The translations under genes and the position numbers were made by a program. Of a stretch of DNA of 46,733 nucleotides, positions 18,072 through 25,886 are shown in pieces. The stretch is taken from the NCBI RefSeq assembly GCF_001295845.1, contig NZ_LJIC01000053.1, positions 1 through 46,733 on the forward strand, in the 5' to 3' direction. The notes beneath the pieces are model-generated. The model ran no database searches. It saw only the letters and a program-made list of their open reading frames with translations, and was not told the DNA's origin. The stretch is from Rhodopseudomonas sp. AAP120. Lineage in GTDB: Bacteria; Pseudomonadota; Alphaproteobacteria; Rhizobiales; Xanthobacteraceae. Position 1 is the first letter of the stretch. The number at the start of each line of letters is the position of its first letter.

Positions 18072-19211
18072 ATGAAATACATCACCTGCATCGAGGACCT
18101 TCGCCAGATTCACAAGCGCAAGGTGCCGAAGATGTTCTTCGACTACGTCGATCACGGCTCCTATGCGGAGGAGACGCTCCGCGCCAATGTCGACGACCTC
18201 AAGCGCATCAAATTCCGCCAGCGCATCCTGGTCGACATCTCCAAGCGTGACCTGTCGACCACCATCCTGGGCGACAAATACGCGATGCCGCTGATCCTGG
18301 CGCCCGTCGGCTCGACCGGCATGCAGTACGGCGACGGCGAGATCCACGCCTGCCGCGCCGCGCACGCCGCCGGCATTCCCTACACGCTGTCGACGATGTC
18401 GATCTGCTCGATCGAGGACGTGGCTGCCAATGTCGAGAAGCCGTTCTGGTTTCAGCTCTACGTGATGCGCGACCGCGGCTTCGTCAAAGCGCTGATCGAG
18501 CGCGCGATCGCCGCCAAGTGCAGCGCGCTGGTGCTCACCGTCGATCTGCAGGTGATCGGACAGCGGCATCAGGACATCAAGAACGGCATGACCGTGCCAC
18601 CGGAGATCTTCCGGCCGAAGAACCTGATCGACATCGCCACCAAGCCCGGCTGGGTGAAGGGCATCCTCGGCGCCAAGCAGCGCAACTTCGGCAACATCGC
18701 CGGCCACCTGCCCGGGTCGAAGGATCTGGAATCGGTCTCCGCCTGGGTCGCCTCGCAGTTCGATGCCTCGCTGAACTGGAAGGACATCGACTGGATCCGC
18801 TCGATCTGGCCGGGCAAGCTGATCATCAAGGGCATCCTCGATGTCGAGGACGCGCGCGAGGCCGTGAAGGTCGGCGCCGAGGCGCTGGTGGTGTCGAACC
18901 ATGGCGGCCGCCAGCTCGACGGCGCGCCGTCGTCGATCGAGGTGCTGCCGGAGATCGTCCACACCGTCGGCTCGCACATCGAAGTGATGTTCGACGGCGG
19001 CATCCGCTCCGGCCAGGACGTGATGCGCGCGCTGGCGCTCGGCGCCAAGAGCTGCATGATCGGCCGCGCCTATATCTACGGCCTCGGCGCGTTCGGCGGC
19101 CCCGGCGTCGCCAAGGCGATCGACATCATCGGCCGCGAGCTGTCGACCACCATGGGCCTGTGCGGCGTCAACGCCATCAACCAGATCGACGAGAAGGTGC
19201 TGGCGGAGTAA
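18072..19211 (+). CDS. lldD: FMN-dependent alpha-hydroxyacid dehydrogenase (L-lactate dehydrogenase type)
   Basis: Oxidises a 2-hydroxyacid, probably L-lactate, to the 2-oxoacid. The 379-residue TIM barrel keeps all active-site residues of the glycolate oxidase/LldD family: Y25, Y130 in FQLYV, D158 and R165 in TVDLQVIGQR, K253, catalytic H277 and R280 in SNHGGRQLDG. The FMN phosphate site is DGGIRSGQD with the later GRAYIYGLGAFG. Start at 18072 is the ATG opening the family N-terminus; the ribosome-binding site is weak. Lactate is the most likely substrate given the length and segments, but glycolate or mandelate cannot be excluded. Probably alone or with the downstream crotonase gene, from which a family-B repeat separates it. 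Confidence 0.9.
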   Translation: MKYITCIEDLRQIHKRKVPKMFFDYVDHGSYAEETLRANVDDLKRIKFRQRILVDISKRDLSTTILGDKYAMPLILAPVGSTGMQYGDGEIHACRAAHAAGIPYTLSTMSICSIEDVAANVEKPFWFQLYVMRDRGFVKALIERAIAAKCSALVLTVDLQVIGQRHQDIKNGMTVPPEIFRPKNLIDIATKPGWVKGILGAKQRNFGNIAGHLPGSKDLESVSAWVASQFDASLNWKDIDWIRSIWPGKLIIKGILDVEDAREAVKVGAEALVVSNHGGRQLDGAPSSIEVLPEIVHTVGSHIEVMFDGGIRSGQDVMRALALGAKSCMIGRAYIYGLGAFGGPGVAKAIDIIGRELSTTMGLCGVNAINQIDEKVLAE

Positions 19212-19230
19212 TCGCACTAACGTCTCCCCG

Positions 19231-19313
19231 CGTCATTGCGAGCGCAGCGAAGCAATCCAGAAGCCGCGCAGTGTGGCATGGATTGCTTCGTCGCTTCGCT
19301 CCTCGCAATGACG
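19231..19313. repeat. Palindromic repeat, family B (copy 2)
   Basis: CGTCATTGCGAGCGCAGCGA followed by AGCAATCCAG, and its inverted counterpart GGATTGCTTCGTCGCTTCG with CTCCTCGCAATGACG. Same design as 2648-2766 with a shorter centre. It lies between lldD and the crotonase gene and could fold into a hairpin that partly separates their expression. Confidence 0.82.
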
Positions 19314-19365
19314 GGGTGAGGCCAACAACTAACAACAAAAACAACAACAATCAGGAGGGAAACCG

Positions 19366-20181
19366 ATGACCAATATGCAGACCAGCGCGCAGCCCGCCGC
19401 CAGCGAAGTGCTCTACGCCGTCGAGGACCACATCGCCACCATCACGCTGAACGCGCCGCAGCGGATGAATACGATCTCCGGGCCGATGCTCAACGAGCTG
19501 GCGGCGCTGCTGATCAAGGCCAATCAGGATCCGGACGTCCGCTGCGTCATCCTCACCGGCAATGGCCGGGCGTTCTGCGCCGGGCTCGACCTCACCAAGG
19601 AGCGCGGTGACGAGGGGCTCAGCGCAGCGTCGTCGCCGACCACGCTGGATTTGCGCAACACCCCGCCGACCGTGCTGCAGGGCATGGACAAGCCGACGAT
19701 CTGCGCCGTCAACGGCGGCGCGGCCGGCTACGGCATGGACACCGCGCTCGGCTGCGACATCCGCATCATGGCGGAGTCGGCCAAGCTGGCCGCCGCGTTC
19801 GTCAAGCGCGGCGTGGTGCCGGAGAGCGGCGGCACCTGGTTTCTGCCGCGGATGATCGGCTGGGCCAAGGCATCCGAGCTGATCTTCACCGGCCGCACGC
19901 TGTCCGCGCAGGAGAGTCTCGCATGGGGCCTCGCCAATGAGGTGGTGCCCGACGTCGAGCTGATGGGCCGCGCCCGCGCGGTGGCCAAGGAGATCGCCGG
20001 CAACGCGCCGCTCGCGGTGCAGGCCGCCAAGCGGATGATGCGGATCGGCCTCAACGAGACTTTCCCCGATCACGTTCACCACGTGTACTTGCAGCTATTG
20101 CCGCTGTTCAAGACGCACGACATGAAGGAAGGCATCGCGGCCTTCATGGAGAAGCGCGAGGCGAAGTTCGAAGGCCGTTAG
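19366..20181 (+). CDS. Enoyl-CoA hydratase/isomerase (crotonase) family protein
   Basis: A 271-residue crotonase-fold enzyme acting on an acyl-CoA. The oxyanion-hole segments are intact (GNGRAFCAGLDL at 65-76; NGGAAGYG at 116-123). The two catalytic glutamates of classic hydratases are not: the first position is D125, the second is F145, while a glutamate appears at E153 in VVPESGGTWFLPR. The FVKRGVVPE pattern points to the subgroup with altered chemistry (isomerase or ring-modifying activity) rather than a standard beta-oxidation hydratase. A GGAGG box lies 8 nt before the ATG. Followed after 22 bp by the TRIC-type gene, so possibly co-transcribed. Substrate unknown. Confidence 0.88.
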   Translation: MTNMQTSAQPAASEVLYAVEDHIATITLNAPQRMNTISGPMLNELAALLIKANQDPDVRCVILTGNGRAFCAGLDLTKERGDEGLSAASSPTTLDLRNTPPTVLQGMDKPTICAVNGGAAGYGMDTALGCDIRIMAESAKLAAAFVKRGVVPESGGTWFLPRMIGWAKASELIFTGRTLSAQESLAWGLANEVVPDVELMGRARAVAKEIAGNAPLAVQAAKRMMRIGLNETFPDHVHHVYLQLLPLFKTHDMKEGIAAFMEKREAKFEGR

Positions 20182-20203
20182 TTCGGCCCACGCGGAGAGC
20201 ACG

Positions 20204-20836
20204 ATGTTCGAGACCGTCACGACGTTGCTCGATTGGCTGGGCATCGTCGTGTTTGCCGTCACCGGCGCGCTGGTGGCGTCGCGCAAGGAGATGGACATCG
20301 TCGGCTTCGCCCTGCTCGGCACCGCCACCGGTATCGGCGGCGGCACGCTGCGCGACGTGCTGCTCGGGCTGCCGGTGTTCTGGGTGCACGAGCCGGCCTA
20401 TCTCGTCACCTGCGTGGTGGTCGCCGGTGTGGCGTTCTTCACCGCGCACATCCCGCATTCGCGCTACAAGGCGCTGCTCTGGCTGGACGCCGTCGGGATG
20501 GCGCTGTTCGCGGTGAGCGGCGCCGAGAAGGCTGCGCTCGCCGGCGCGAACGGCATCGTCGCGGTGGCGATGGGGATCGTCACCGCGACGTTCGGCGGCA
20601 TTATTCGCGATCTGCTCGGCGGCGAAATCCCGGTGATCCTGCGCCGCGAGATCTACGTCACGGCAGCCCTGCTCGGCGCCGCCACATTCGTCGCGCTGAT
20701 GAGCGTCGGAACGCCGCGCGAGCTCAGCCTCGTCGCCGGTTTCGCGCTCGCGCTGCTGATCCGCGCGGCGGCGCTGTGGCGCGGCTGGTCGCTGCCACGC
20801 TACCGGCCGCGGCCGGGCGTGCAGGACGAGCGTTAG
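20204..20836 (+). CDS. TRIC-type (UPF0126) cation-channel family membrane protein
   Basis: A 210-residue inner-membrane protein with about seven helices arranged as an internal duplication, each half carrying the glycine-rich signature: GTATGIGGGTLRDVLLG at about 45-61 and TFGGIIRDLLGGE at about 129-141. Prokaryotic TRIC homologues form trimeric potassium-permeable channels; this activity is inferred. The start at 20204 gives a short periplasmic end then helix 1 (LDWLGIVVFAVTGALVASR). It follows the crotonase gene by 22 bp on the same strand, with a family-D repeat downstream. Confidence 0.9.
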   Translation: MFETVTTLLDWLGIVVFAVTGALVASRKEMDIVGFALLGTATGIGGGTLRDVLLGLPVFWVHEPAYLVTCVVVAGVAFFTAHIPHSRYKALLWLDAVGMALFAVSGAEKAALAGANGIVAVAMGIVTATFGGIIRDLLGGEIPVILRREIYVTAALLGAATFVALMSVGTPRELSLVAGFALALLIRAAALWRGWSLPRYRPRPGVQDER

Positions 20837-20878
20837 AGCGCTTCGGATCGAGCGATCGGGACGCTCGCTACAAGCTGA

Positions 20879-20990
20879 GCCTCATGGTGAGGAGGCGCGT
20901 AGCGCCGTCTCGAACCATGCGCCACGGGTGCTGCGTGGCCCCATCCTTCGAAACGCCCGGCGTCGCCGGGCTCCTCAGGATGAGGACTCA
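20879..20990. repeat. Palindromic repeat, family D
   Basis: CCTCATGGTGAGGAGGCGCG with CGTCTCGAACCATG, then CATCCTTCGAAACGCCCG with GGGCTCCTCAGGATGAGG. Two nested inverted pairs fill most of the gap between the convergent TRIC-type and exported-protein genes. I recognise this as a repeat type frequent in Bradyrhizobium relatives; only one copy is present in the window. Confidence 0.7.
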
Positions 20991-21021
20991 GTGCCTTGTG
21001 GACAGGACCTTGCAGCTCCCG

Positions 21022-21645
21022 TCACATCGGCGGGGTGATGCCGCCCTGGCCGACCGCGATGCGGCTGGTCTGGAACGAGCCGTCGGGCAAGGTCTTGCCG
21101 AATGCGATGATCTTGGCGCCCGGCTTGAGGTCGGACTTCTCGGCCGGCACGTAGGTGACGATCTGCGTCTTCGGCGTGATGCTGATGACCTTCTCGCCGC
21201 CCTTGTACTTCACCTTGACGGTGTTGCCGTCGGTGCTGGTGACTGACTGATCCACGGTGGCGTTGGTCATCGTGCTGTTGGGGCCGAGGTCCCACGCGCG
21301 CGAGCCTTCACCGGTGCCGCGCATCGATTCCGGGAAAATGTGGATCTCGACCGCGTTGTGCGCACCATTTGGGCCGGGCACGGTGGTGGCGCCGACGAAC
21401 GCGCCGGGCTTCACCTCCGCCAAGGTGCTCGATGCGATGCCGGCGACGCGCAGATCCGGCTGCAATTGCAGTTTAACGTCCTGACCGCTGCGCGACTTCA
21501 CAGCCAGGCTGTCGCCATCGACGCGCTCGATCTCGCCGCGCACTTTGGTGGGCGTCGGCGATTGCTGAGCGGTGGCCACGGAAACGAACAGGCCGAGCAC
21601 GGCCACGGCGAGCAGCGGACGGGTGACGGAAAGACGAAACGACAT
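21022..21645 (-). CDS. Exported protein of unknown function (OB-fold-like)
   Basis: A 207-residue protein with a Sec signal peptide (MSFRLSVTRPLLAVAVLGLF, cleavage after ATA). The mature part starts KVRGEIERVDGDSLAVKSRS, a beta-strand pattern typical of small OB-fold-like periplasmic domains. A second beta-rich half (VDQSVTSTDGNTVKVKYKGG, then ITPKTQIVTYVPAEKSDLKP) looks like a repeat of the same unit, so it may carry two such domains. Start at 21645 with GGAGA upstream. The gene lies 58 bp downstream of aroE on the same strand. Function not known. Confidence 0.78.
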   Translation of the reverse strand: MSFRLSVTRPLLAVAVLGLFVSVATAQQSPTPTKVRGEIERVDGDSLAVKSRSGQDVKLQLQPDLRVAGIASSTLAEVKPGAFVGATTVPGPNGAHNAVEIHIFPESMRGTGEGSRAWDLGPNSTMTNATVDQSVTSTDGNTVKVKYKGGEKVISITPKTQIVTYVPAEKSDLKPGAKIIAFGKTLPDGSFQTSRIAVGQGGITPPM

Positions 21646-21703
21646 CGACGAGTTCTCCAGCAAGCCCCGTGATGGAAATGCTGTCGATCGCCGGTTATTC
21701 CAG

Positions 21704-22561
21704 TCACGTATGCGCGAGCAGATCGGCCTCGACCAATTCGCGCAGCTCGGCGGTGACGTGCGGCCTTGCGCCGAACCACAATTCGAAGCCGCGCACCGCC
21801 TGATGCAGCAGCATGCCGAGACCGTCGGCGGTGCGCAGGCCACGGCCGCGCGCCTCGGCCAGCAGCTCGGTTTGCAGCGGCACATAGACGAGATCGGCGA
21901 CGACCGCGCCGGCCGGCAGCGGTTCGAGGTCGAGATCGAGCGACGGCTGGCCCTTCATGCCGAGTGAGGTGGTGTTGACCAAGAGCCCGGCGCCCGGCAG
22001 CGCCGCCGGCGCTTCGGTCCAGGCGATCGGCACGACGCGGTCGCCGAACAGATCCGCCAGCGCCTGCGCACGCTCGAGCGACCGGTTGGCGAGCGCGATG
22101 CGCTGAATGCCGCGCTCCAGCAGGCCGAACAGCACAGCGCGCGACGAGCCGCCGGCGCCGAGCACCAGTGCCTGCTCGGCGCGGTCCCAGCCCGGCGCGC
22201 TGGCGTCGAGATTGGCAATGAAGCCCTCAACGTCGGTGTTGGTCGAGCGCAGTACGTCGCCGTCGTAATACAGCGTGTTGGCGGCGCCGACCGCGCGGGC
22301 GCGCTCATCCGGCTGCGTCAGCTGCAGCGCGCGCTCCTTGTGCGGGATGGTGACGTTGGCGCCGCTGTAGCCGTGGGCACGCAGATTGAGCACGAATTCG
22401 GCGAAGCCTTCCGGCGGCACCGCCTCGATCGAATAGCCGCCCGGAATGCCGAGCGTGCGCAGCCAGTAGTGATGGATCAGCGGCGAGCGGGAATGCGCAG
22501 CCGGCCAGCCGATCAGGCAGGCGGCGGTGTGGCCGTCGCCGGGATGCACCACCGCGCTCAC
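21704..22561 (-). CDS. aroE: Shikimate 5-dehydrogenase
   Basis: Reduces 3-dehydroshikimate to shikimate with NADPH in aromatic amino-acid synthesis. The 285-residue protein has SRSPLIHHYWL for shikimate binding (24-34), the catalytic pair K75 in NVTIPHKERAL and D110 in NTDVEGF, and the NADP loop GAGGSSRAVL. The start is GTG at 22561, which overlaps the stop of the upstream XRE gene as GTGA, so translation is coupled; the longer frame up to 22846 is a shadow of that regulator gene. Pairing of aroE with a small HTH regulator instead of coaE or dnaQ (the usual alphaproteobacterial neighbours) is noteworthy. Confidence 0.94.
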   Translation of the reverse strand: MSAVVHPGDGHTAACLIGWPAAHSRSPLIHHYWLRTLGIPGGYSIEAVPPEGFAEFVLNLRAHGYSGANVTIPHKERALQLTQPDERARAVGAANTLYYDGDVLRSTNTDVEGFIANLDASAPGWDRAEQALVLGAGGSSRAVLFGLLERGIQRIALANRSLERAQALADLFGDRVVPIAWTEAPAALPGAGLLVNTTSLGMKGQPSLDLDLEPLPAGAVVADLVYVPLQTELLAEARGRGLRTADGLGMLLHQAVRGFELWFGARPHVTAELRELVEADLLAHT

Positions 22562-22833
22562 GGCTCGTCCCTCCCCGGCTGCGGCGCCGCCTGACGCAGC
22601 CGCACGCCGCGGCCGCCGTCCTCGCTGCGAGCATGCTCGCCGATCAGCTCGACGCCGGCGCGGTTGAGGGCGTCGACCACCCGGGTCAGCGACTCGACGA
22701 TGCCGCGGACATTGCCGCCGCTGGCCTCCATCCGCTGGATGGTCGGCACCGACACGCCGGCGAGCTTGGCCAGCTCGCGCTGGTCGATCCCGAGCAGCGC
22801 CCGCGCCGCACGCATTTGAGCCGAAGTGATCAA
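22558..22833 (-). CDS. XRE-family helix-turn-helix regulator
   Basis: A 91-residue cytosolic protein. Residues 1-58 are a Cro/C1-type HTH: MITSAQMRAARALLGIDQRE for the first helices, then LAKLAGVSVPTIQRME as the turn and recognition helix. The C-terminal third (GVELIGEHARSEDGGRGVRL) is the short dimer/tail segment seen in single-domain 'GVELI' XRE proteins. It is translationally coupled to aroE (GTGA). An 18-bp perfect inverted repeat lies 45 bp upstream of its start and is a possible operator. Target genes unknown. Confidence 0.9.
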   Translation of the reverse strand: MITSAQMRAARALLGIDQRELAKLAGVSVPTIQRMEASGGNVRGIVESLTRVVDALNRAGVELIGEHARSEDGGRGVRLRQAAPQPGRDEP

Positions 22834-22877
22834 GCGAGCCTTCCAATGCCGGTCCGCCTATCGGCTACAGCAAATAT

Positions 22878-22920
22878 GAAACGGCTTCAATGATGCTTGG
22901 CACATCATTGAAGCCGTTTC
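22878..22920. terminator. 18-bp perfect inverted repeat: terminator and/or operator
   Basis: GAAACGGCTTCAATGATG (22878-22895) pairs with CATCATTGAAGCCGTTTC (22903-22920) around a 7-nt centre. It lies 18 bp past the stop of the EF-G-like gene, where it can act as its terminator (minus-strand tail AUAUUUG, few U). It also lies 45 bp upstream of the XRE gene, in a region that must hold that gene's promoter, so an operator role is possible. Unlike neighbouring terminators it is not GC-rich and the arms are unusually long. Confidence 0.7.
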
Positions 22921-22938
22921 GTCTCTAACGCGGGTCGA

Positions 22939-24990
22939 TCAGGCGGCGACCTGACGGTGCGCCGCGATGATCTGGTCGGCGGTGCGCCCGGAGACCTCGG
23001 CCATGTGGTCGAAGCTGCGGGTGAAGCTGCCGGCGCCGGCGGTGGCCGAACGCAGCTCGACGATCAGGTCGCCGATCTCGGCCTCCGGCATGGTGGCGCG
23101 CACCACGTCCCAGCCGGCCCAGCCGTCGCGGGTGTCGAAGCCGAGGATCTGGCCCCGCCGCCCGGACAGGATGGCGTTGACCTTGGCGGTGGCGTCGGTC
23201 GGGCAGACGATCTCGACGGTGTGAATCGGCTCCAGCAGCACCGGCTGGCACTGCGGCAGCGCCTCGGTGATGCCGATCCGCGCCGCGGTGCGGAACGCCT
23301 GATCGGAGGAGTCGACGCTGTGATACGAGCCGTCGGTCAGCGTCACGTGGACGTCGACCACCGGGAAGCCGAGCGGCCCCATCCGCAGGCCGTCAGCAGC
23401 GCCCTCCTCGACCGCGCCGATATAGTTGCGCGGCACCGCGCCGCCCACCACCGTCTCGGCGAACACGAAGCCTTCGCCGCGCGGCAGCGGCTTGATGTCG
23501 AGCACGACGTCGCCGAACTGGCCGTGGCCGCCGGACTGTTTCTTGTGCCGGCCGCGCTGGGTGGCGGCTTTGCGGATGGTCTCGCGATAGCCGATCGCTG
23601 GTGGATGCGATTTGACGCTGACGCCGTAACGCTCCTTGAGCCGCTCCAGCGCGACGCGCAGATGCATCTCGCCCTGGCCCCACAGCACGATGTCGTGGGT
23701 CTGCGGATCGTGGATCACGGTGAGCGACGGGTCCTCTTCCGCGAGCCGCTGCAGCGACTGGCCGAGCTTGACGTCGTCCTTGCGGTCGGCTGCGGCGAGC
23801 GCCATCGCCAGCACCGGCGGCGCCGCGGTGATCTCGACCAGTGCCGCCGGGGCGGCCTTGCCGTTGCCGAAGGTGTCGCCGGTCTTGATCGCATCGAGCT
23901 TGCCGAGCGCGACCACGTCGCCGGCGCCGGCAGACGAGCGCTTGCCGTCGTGCCCGCCACCCACCGCCTGTATGCCCGAGACCCGCGCCGACTCGCCGGC
24001 CGAGGACAGCACCGTGTCGCCGTCGTTGAGCGTGCCGGCAAACACGCGGGCGAGCGACAGCTTGCCGCCGTGCTGCAGGTGATTGGTCTTGAAGACGTAG
24101 CCGATCGCCTCCTTGGTCGAGGCGACGCCGAGCCGCGCCGCTGTTTCGGCGATATCGGGCGCTTCGTGGCGCAGCGCCTTGAGCAGCCGCATCACGCCGT
24201 TCTCGCGCAGTGCAGAACCGAGCAGCACCGGGCAGATCAGGCCTTCGCGCAACTCGCGTGCGAGATCGTCGAACACCGCGTCGCGCGGCGGCGGGATATC
24301 TTCGAGCAACTGCTCCATCAGCGAGTCGTCGTGATCGGCGAGCTTCTCCAGCATCGAGAAGCGGGCTTCCTTCTCGCGATCGAGATCGCCGCCTTCGAGC
24401 GCGATCACTTCGGACGGCTTGTGCTCGCGATAAACGAAGGCGCGCTCCAACGCGAGGTCGACATAGCCGGCGATCAGTTCGCCGTTCCAGATCGGGATCT
24501 GGCGCAGCACCAGCGGGATGCGCGAGGCCGGCTGCAGGCTGTCGAGCACTTCGCGAATACGCTTGTTGGCGCGATCGATCTTGTTGAGAAACAGGAAGCG
24601 CGGAATGCCGAGATCTTCGAGTTCGCGCAGGATCAACTGCAACTGCGGCAGCTTACGCTCGTCGGCCTCACACACCACGATCGCGGCGTCGACGGCGGGC
24701 AGCGCCGCGCGCATGTCGTGCGCGAATTCGACGGAGCCGGGACAATCGAGGAACGTGTAGGTCTCTCCCATGAACTGCGTCGTCACCGCAGTGAGACCGA
24801 GCCCCATCTTGTGATGTCGCGCCTCCGGGCTGGCATCGCCGACCGAAGTGCCGGCGTCGACCGAACCGGCACGCGGCACCGCGCCGGTGCGGGCCAGGAT
24901 CGCTTCGAGTAGTGTGGTTTTTCCGCTTTGGAATGGGCCCACCAGTGCGATGCACCGGGGACCACGGGGACTTCTGACGTCTTGTCCCAT
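22939..24990 (-). CDS. Elongation factor G-like GTPase (EF-G paralogue)
   Basis: A 683-residue translational GTPase with the five-domain EF-G layout. G1 is GPFQSGKT at 18-25 instead of GHIDAGKT; the switch I segment reads HHKMGLGLTAV instead of RGITI; G3 is DCPGSVEF; G4 is NKID. Domain IV includes AETVVGGAVPRNYIGAVEEG. These departures mark the EF-G-like paralogue group rather than the housekeeping fusA, whose usual str-operon neighbours (rpsL, rpsG, tuf) are absent. Start at 24990 is set by AAGGAGG 6 nt upstream; the ATG at 25053 lacks such a site. Its role (ribosome recycling, stress or maturation) is not deducible. Confidence 0.9.
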   Translation of the reverse strand: MGQDVRSPRGPRCIALVGPFQSGKTTLLEAILARTGAVPRAGSVDAGTSVGDASPEARHHKMGLGLTAVTTQFMGETYTFLDCPGSVEFAHDMRAALPAVDAAIVVCEADERKLPQLQLILRELEDLGIPRFLFLNKIDRANKRIREVLDSLQPASRIPLVLRQIPIWNGELIAGYVDLALERAFVYREHKPSEVIALEGGDLDREKEARFSMLEKLADHDDSLMEQLLEDIPPPRDAVFDDLARELREGLICPVLLGSALRENGVMRLLKALRHEAPDIAETAARLGVASTKEAIGYVFKTNHLQHGGKLSLARVFAGTLNDGDTVLSSAGESARVSGIQAVGGGHDGKRSSAGAGDVVALGKLDAIKTGDTFGNGKAAPAALVEITAAPPVLAMALAAADRKDDVKLGQSLQRLAEEDPSLTVIHDPQTHDIVLWGQGEMHLRVALERLKERYGVSVKSHPPAIGYRETIRKAATQRGRHKKQSGGHGQFGDVVLDIKPLPRGEGFVFAETVVGGAVPRNYIGAVEEGAADGLRMGPLGFPVVDVHVTLTDGSYHSVDSSDQAFRTAARIGITEALPQCQPVLLEPIHTVEIVCPTDATAKVNAILSGRRGQILGFDTRDGWAGWDVVRATMPEAEIGDLIVELRSATAGAGSFTRSFDHMAEVSGRTADQIIAAHRQVAA

Positions 24991-25130
24991 CGCCGCCTCC
25001 TTCTTCTGGAGCTCGGCCCATGATTGGGTCGGCAAGACGGGATGCTTCCGCAATGAACGACGCTTGGCAAGCGCGAAAAATTACGATGCGGTGACGTTCC
25101 CCTTGAGCAAAATCAAGGACAGCAAGCAAA

Positions 25131-25163
25131 TCGCTGCGGCGCACGCAGGGTGCGCCGCAGCGA
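25131..25163 (-). terminator. Rho-independent terminator
   Basis: A perfect 14-bp stem, TCGCTGCGGCGCAC with GTGCGCCGCAGCGA, loop GCAGG, followed on the minus strand by UUUGCUUGCUG. It lies 9 bp past the stop of the DUF992 gene at 25173. Confidence 0.87.
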
Positions 25164-25172
25164 CGAAACGAG

Positions 25173-25640
25173 TTAGCGGCCCGGACGCAGCTCGAGCTCC
25201 TGCAGGCCGACCGCGACGTTGACGCCGGTCTGGCCCTGCAGGCTGAGCGGCTGCAGGGCGATCGAATTCGACGAGCCGCCGACCAGCACGTTGGCGCCGG
25301 CGCCGACGCCGATCGCGGCCGAGCCCTGCGCGCCCGCGTAGTTGCCGGCGAGATCGCCGGGGCCGAAGCGCTCGACCGGCGCGAACACGCCCCAGGCCAG
25401 CGCGGTCTGCTCGGTGAGGCCGATATCGAGGCCGACCTTGCGGACAGTGGCGACATAAGGCGTATCGGGGCGGCCGTTGACGTGCAGCACGCAACCGAGA
25501 TTGGTGACAGAGCCGACGATGAAGCCCATGCTGGCGCCGCCGCGGCATTCGAGCACGCCGACCTGCACGCGGTTCTGGGCGTGAGCGGCGCTGGCGATCA
25601 GGGTGGCGGCGGCACCGAGCAGAAGCGATAAGCGGCGCAT
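25173..25640 (-). CDS. Exported DUF992 protein (copy 1)
   Basis: A 155-residue protein with a Sec signal peptide (MRRLSLLLGAAATLIASAAH, cleavage after AHAQ). The mature part is a DUF992 domain: VQVGVLECRGGASMGFIVGS, then LGCVLHVNG, then YVATVRKVGLDIGLTEQTALAW, then a Gly-rich VGAGANVLVGGSSNSIALQP and LSLQGQTGVNVAVGLQELEL. Two cysteines (in LECRGG and LGCVL) could form a disulfide in the periplasm. Start at 25640 with GGAGA upstream. It is a clear paralogue of the gene at 25887, with its own terminator. Function of DUF992 is unknown; the family is typical of Rhizobiales. Confidence 0.88.
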   Translation of the reverse strand: MRRLSLLLGAAATLIASAAHAQNRVQVGVLECRGGASMGFIVGSVTNLGCVLHVNGRPDTPYVATVRKVGLDIGLTEQTALAWGVFAPVERFGPGDLAGNYAGAQGSAAIGVGAGANVLVGGSSNSIALQPLSLQGQTGVNVAVGLQELELRPGR

Positions 25641-25834
25641 ATGGTTTTCTCCGGTTCGACGTGATGCTGATAGTTTGCGGATAGTTCGCAGATATTCGAG
25701 CTCCGACGGATGCCACAGATCGTCGCGATCCAGCCGGTGCGCCCGCCGCATGCGAAGCAGCTCGCATCTAGTCACAGCGACGGCGAATCTTCAATGACAG
25801 TTCCCGATCGTCCAAACGCGCAGCGCCAAAACAA

Positions 25835-25859
25835 AAGGGCCCGCGCGAGGCGGGCCCTT
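25835..25859 (-). terminator. Rho-independent terminator
   Basis: A perfect 10-bp stem, AAGGGCCCGC with GCGGGCCCTT, loop GCGAG, followed on the minus strand by UUGUUUUGG. It lies 28 bp past the stop of the second DUF992 gene. Confidence 0.88.
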
Positions 25860-25886
25860 CGTCACATCGCTGTCGTGCAGCGATGA

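Noticed and set aside
22957-24912. A 651-residue open frame on the plus strand opposite the EF-G-like gene
   Set aside because: Shadow of the GTPase gene; no ribosome-binding site, no recognisable domain.
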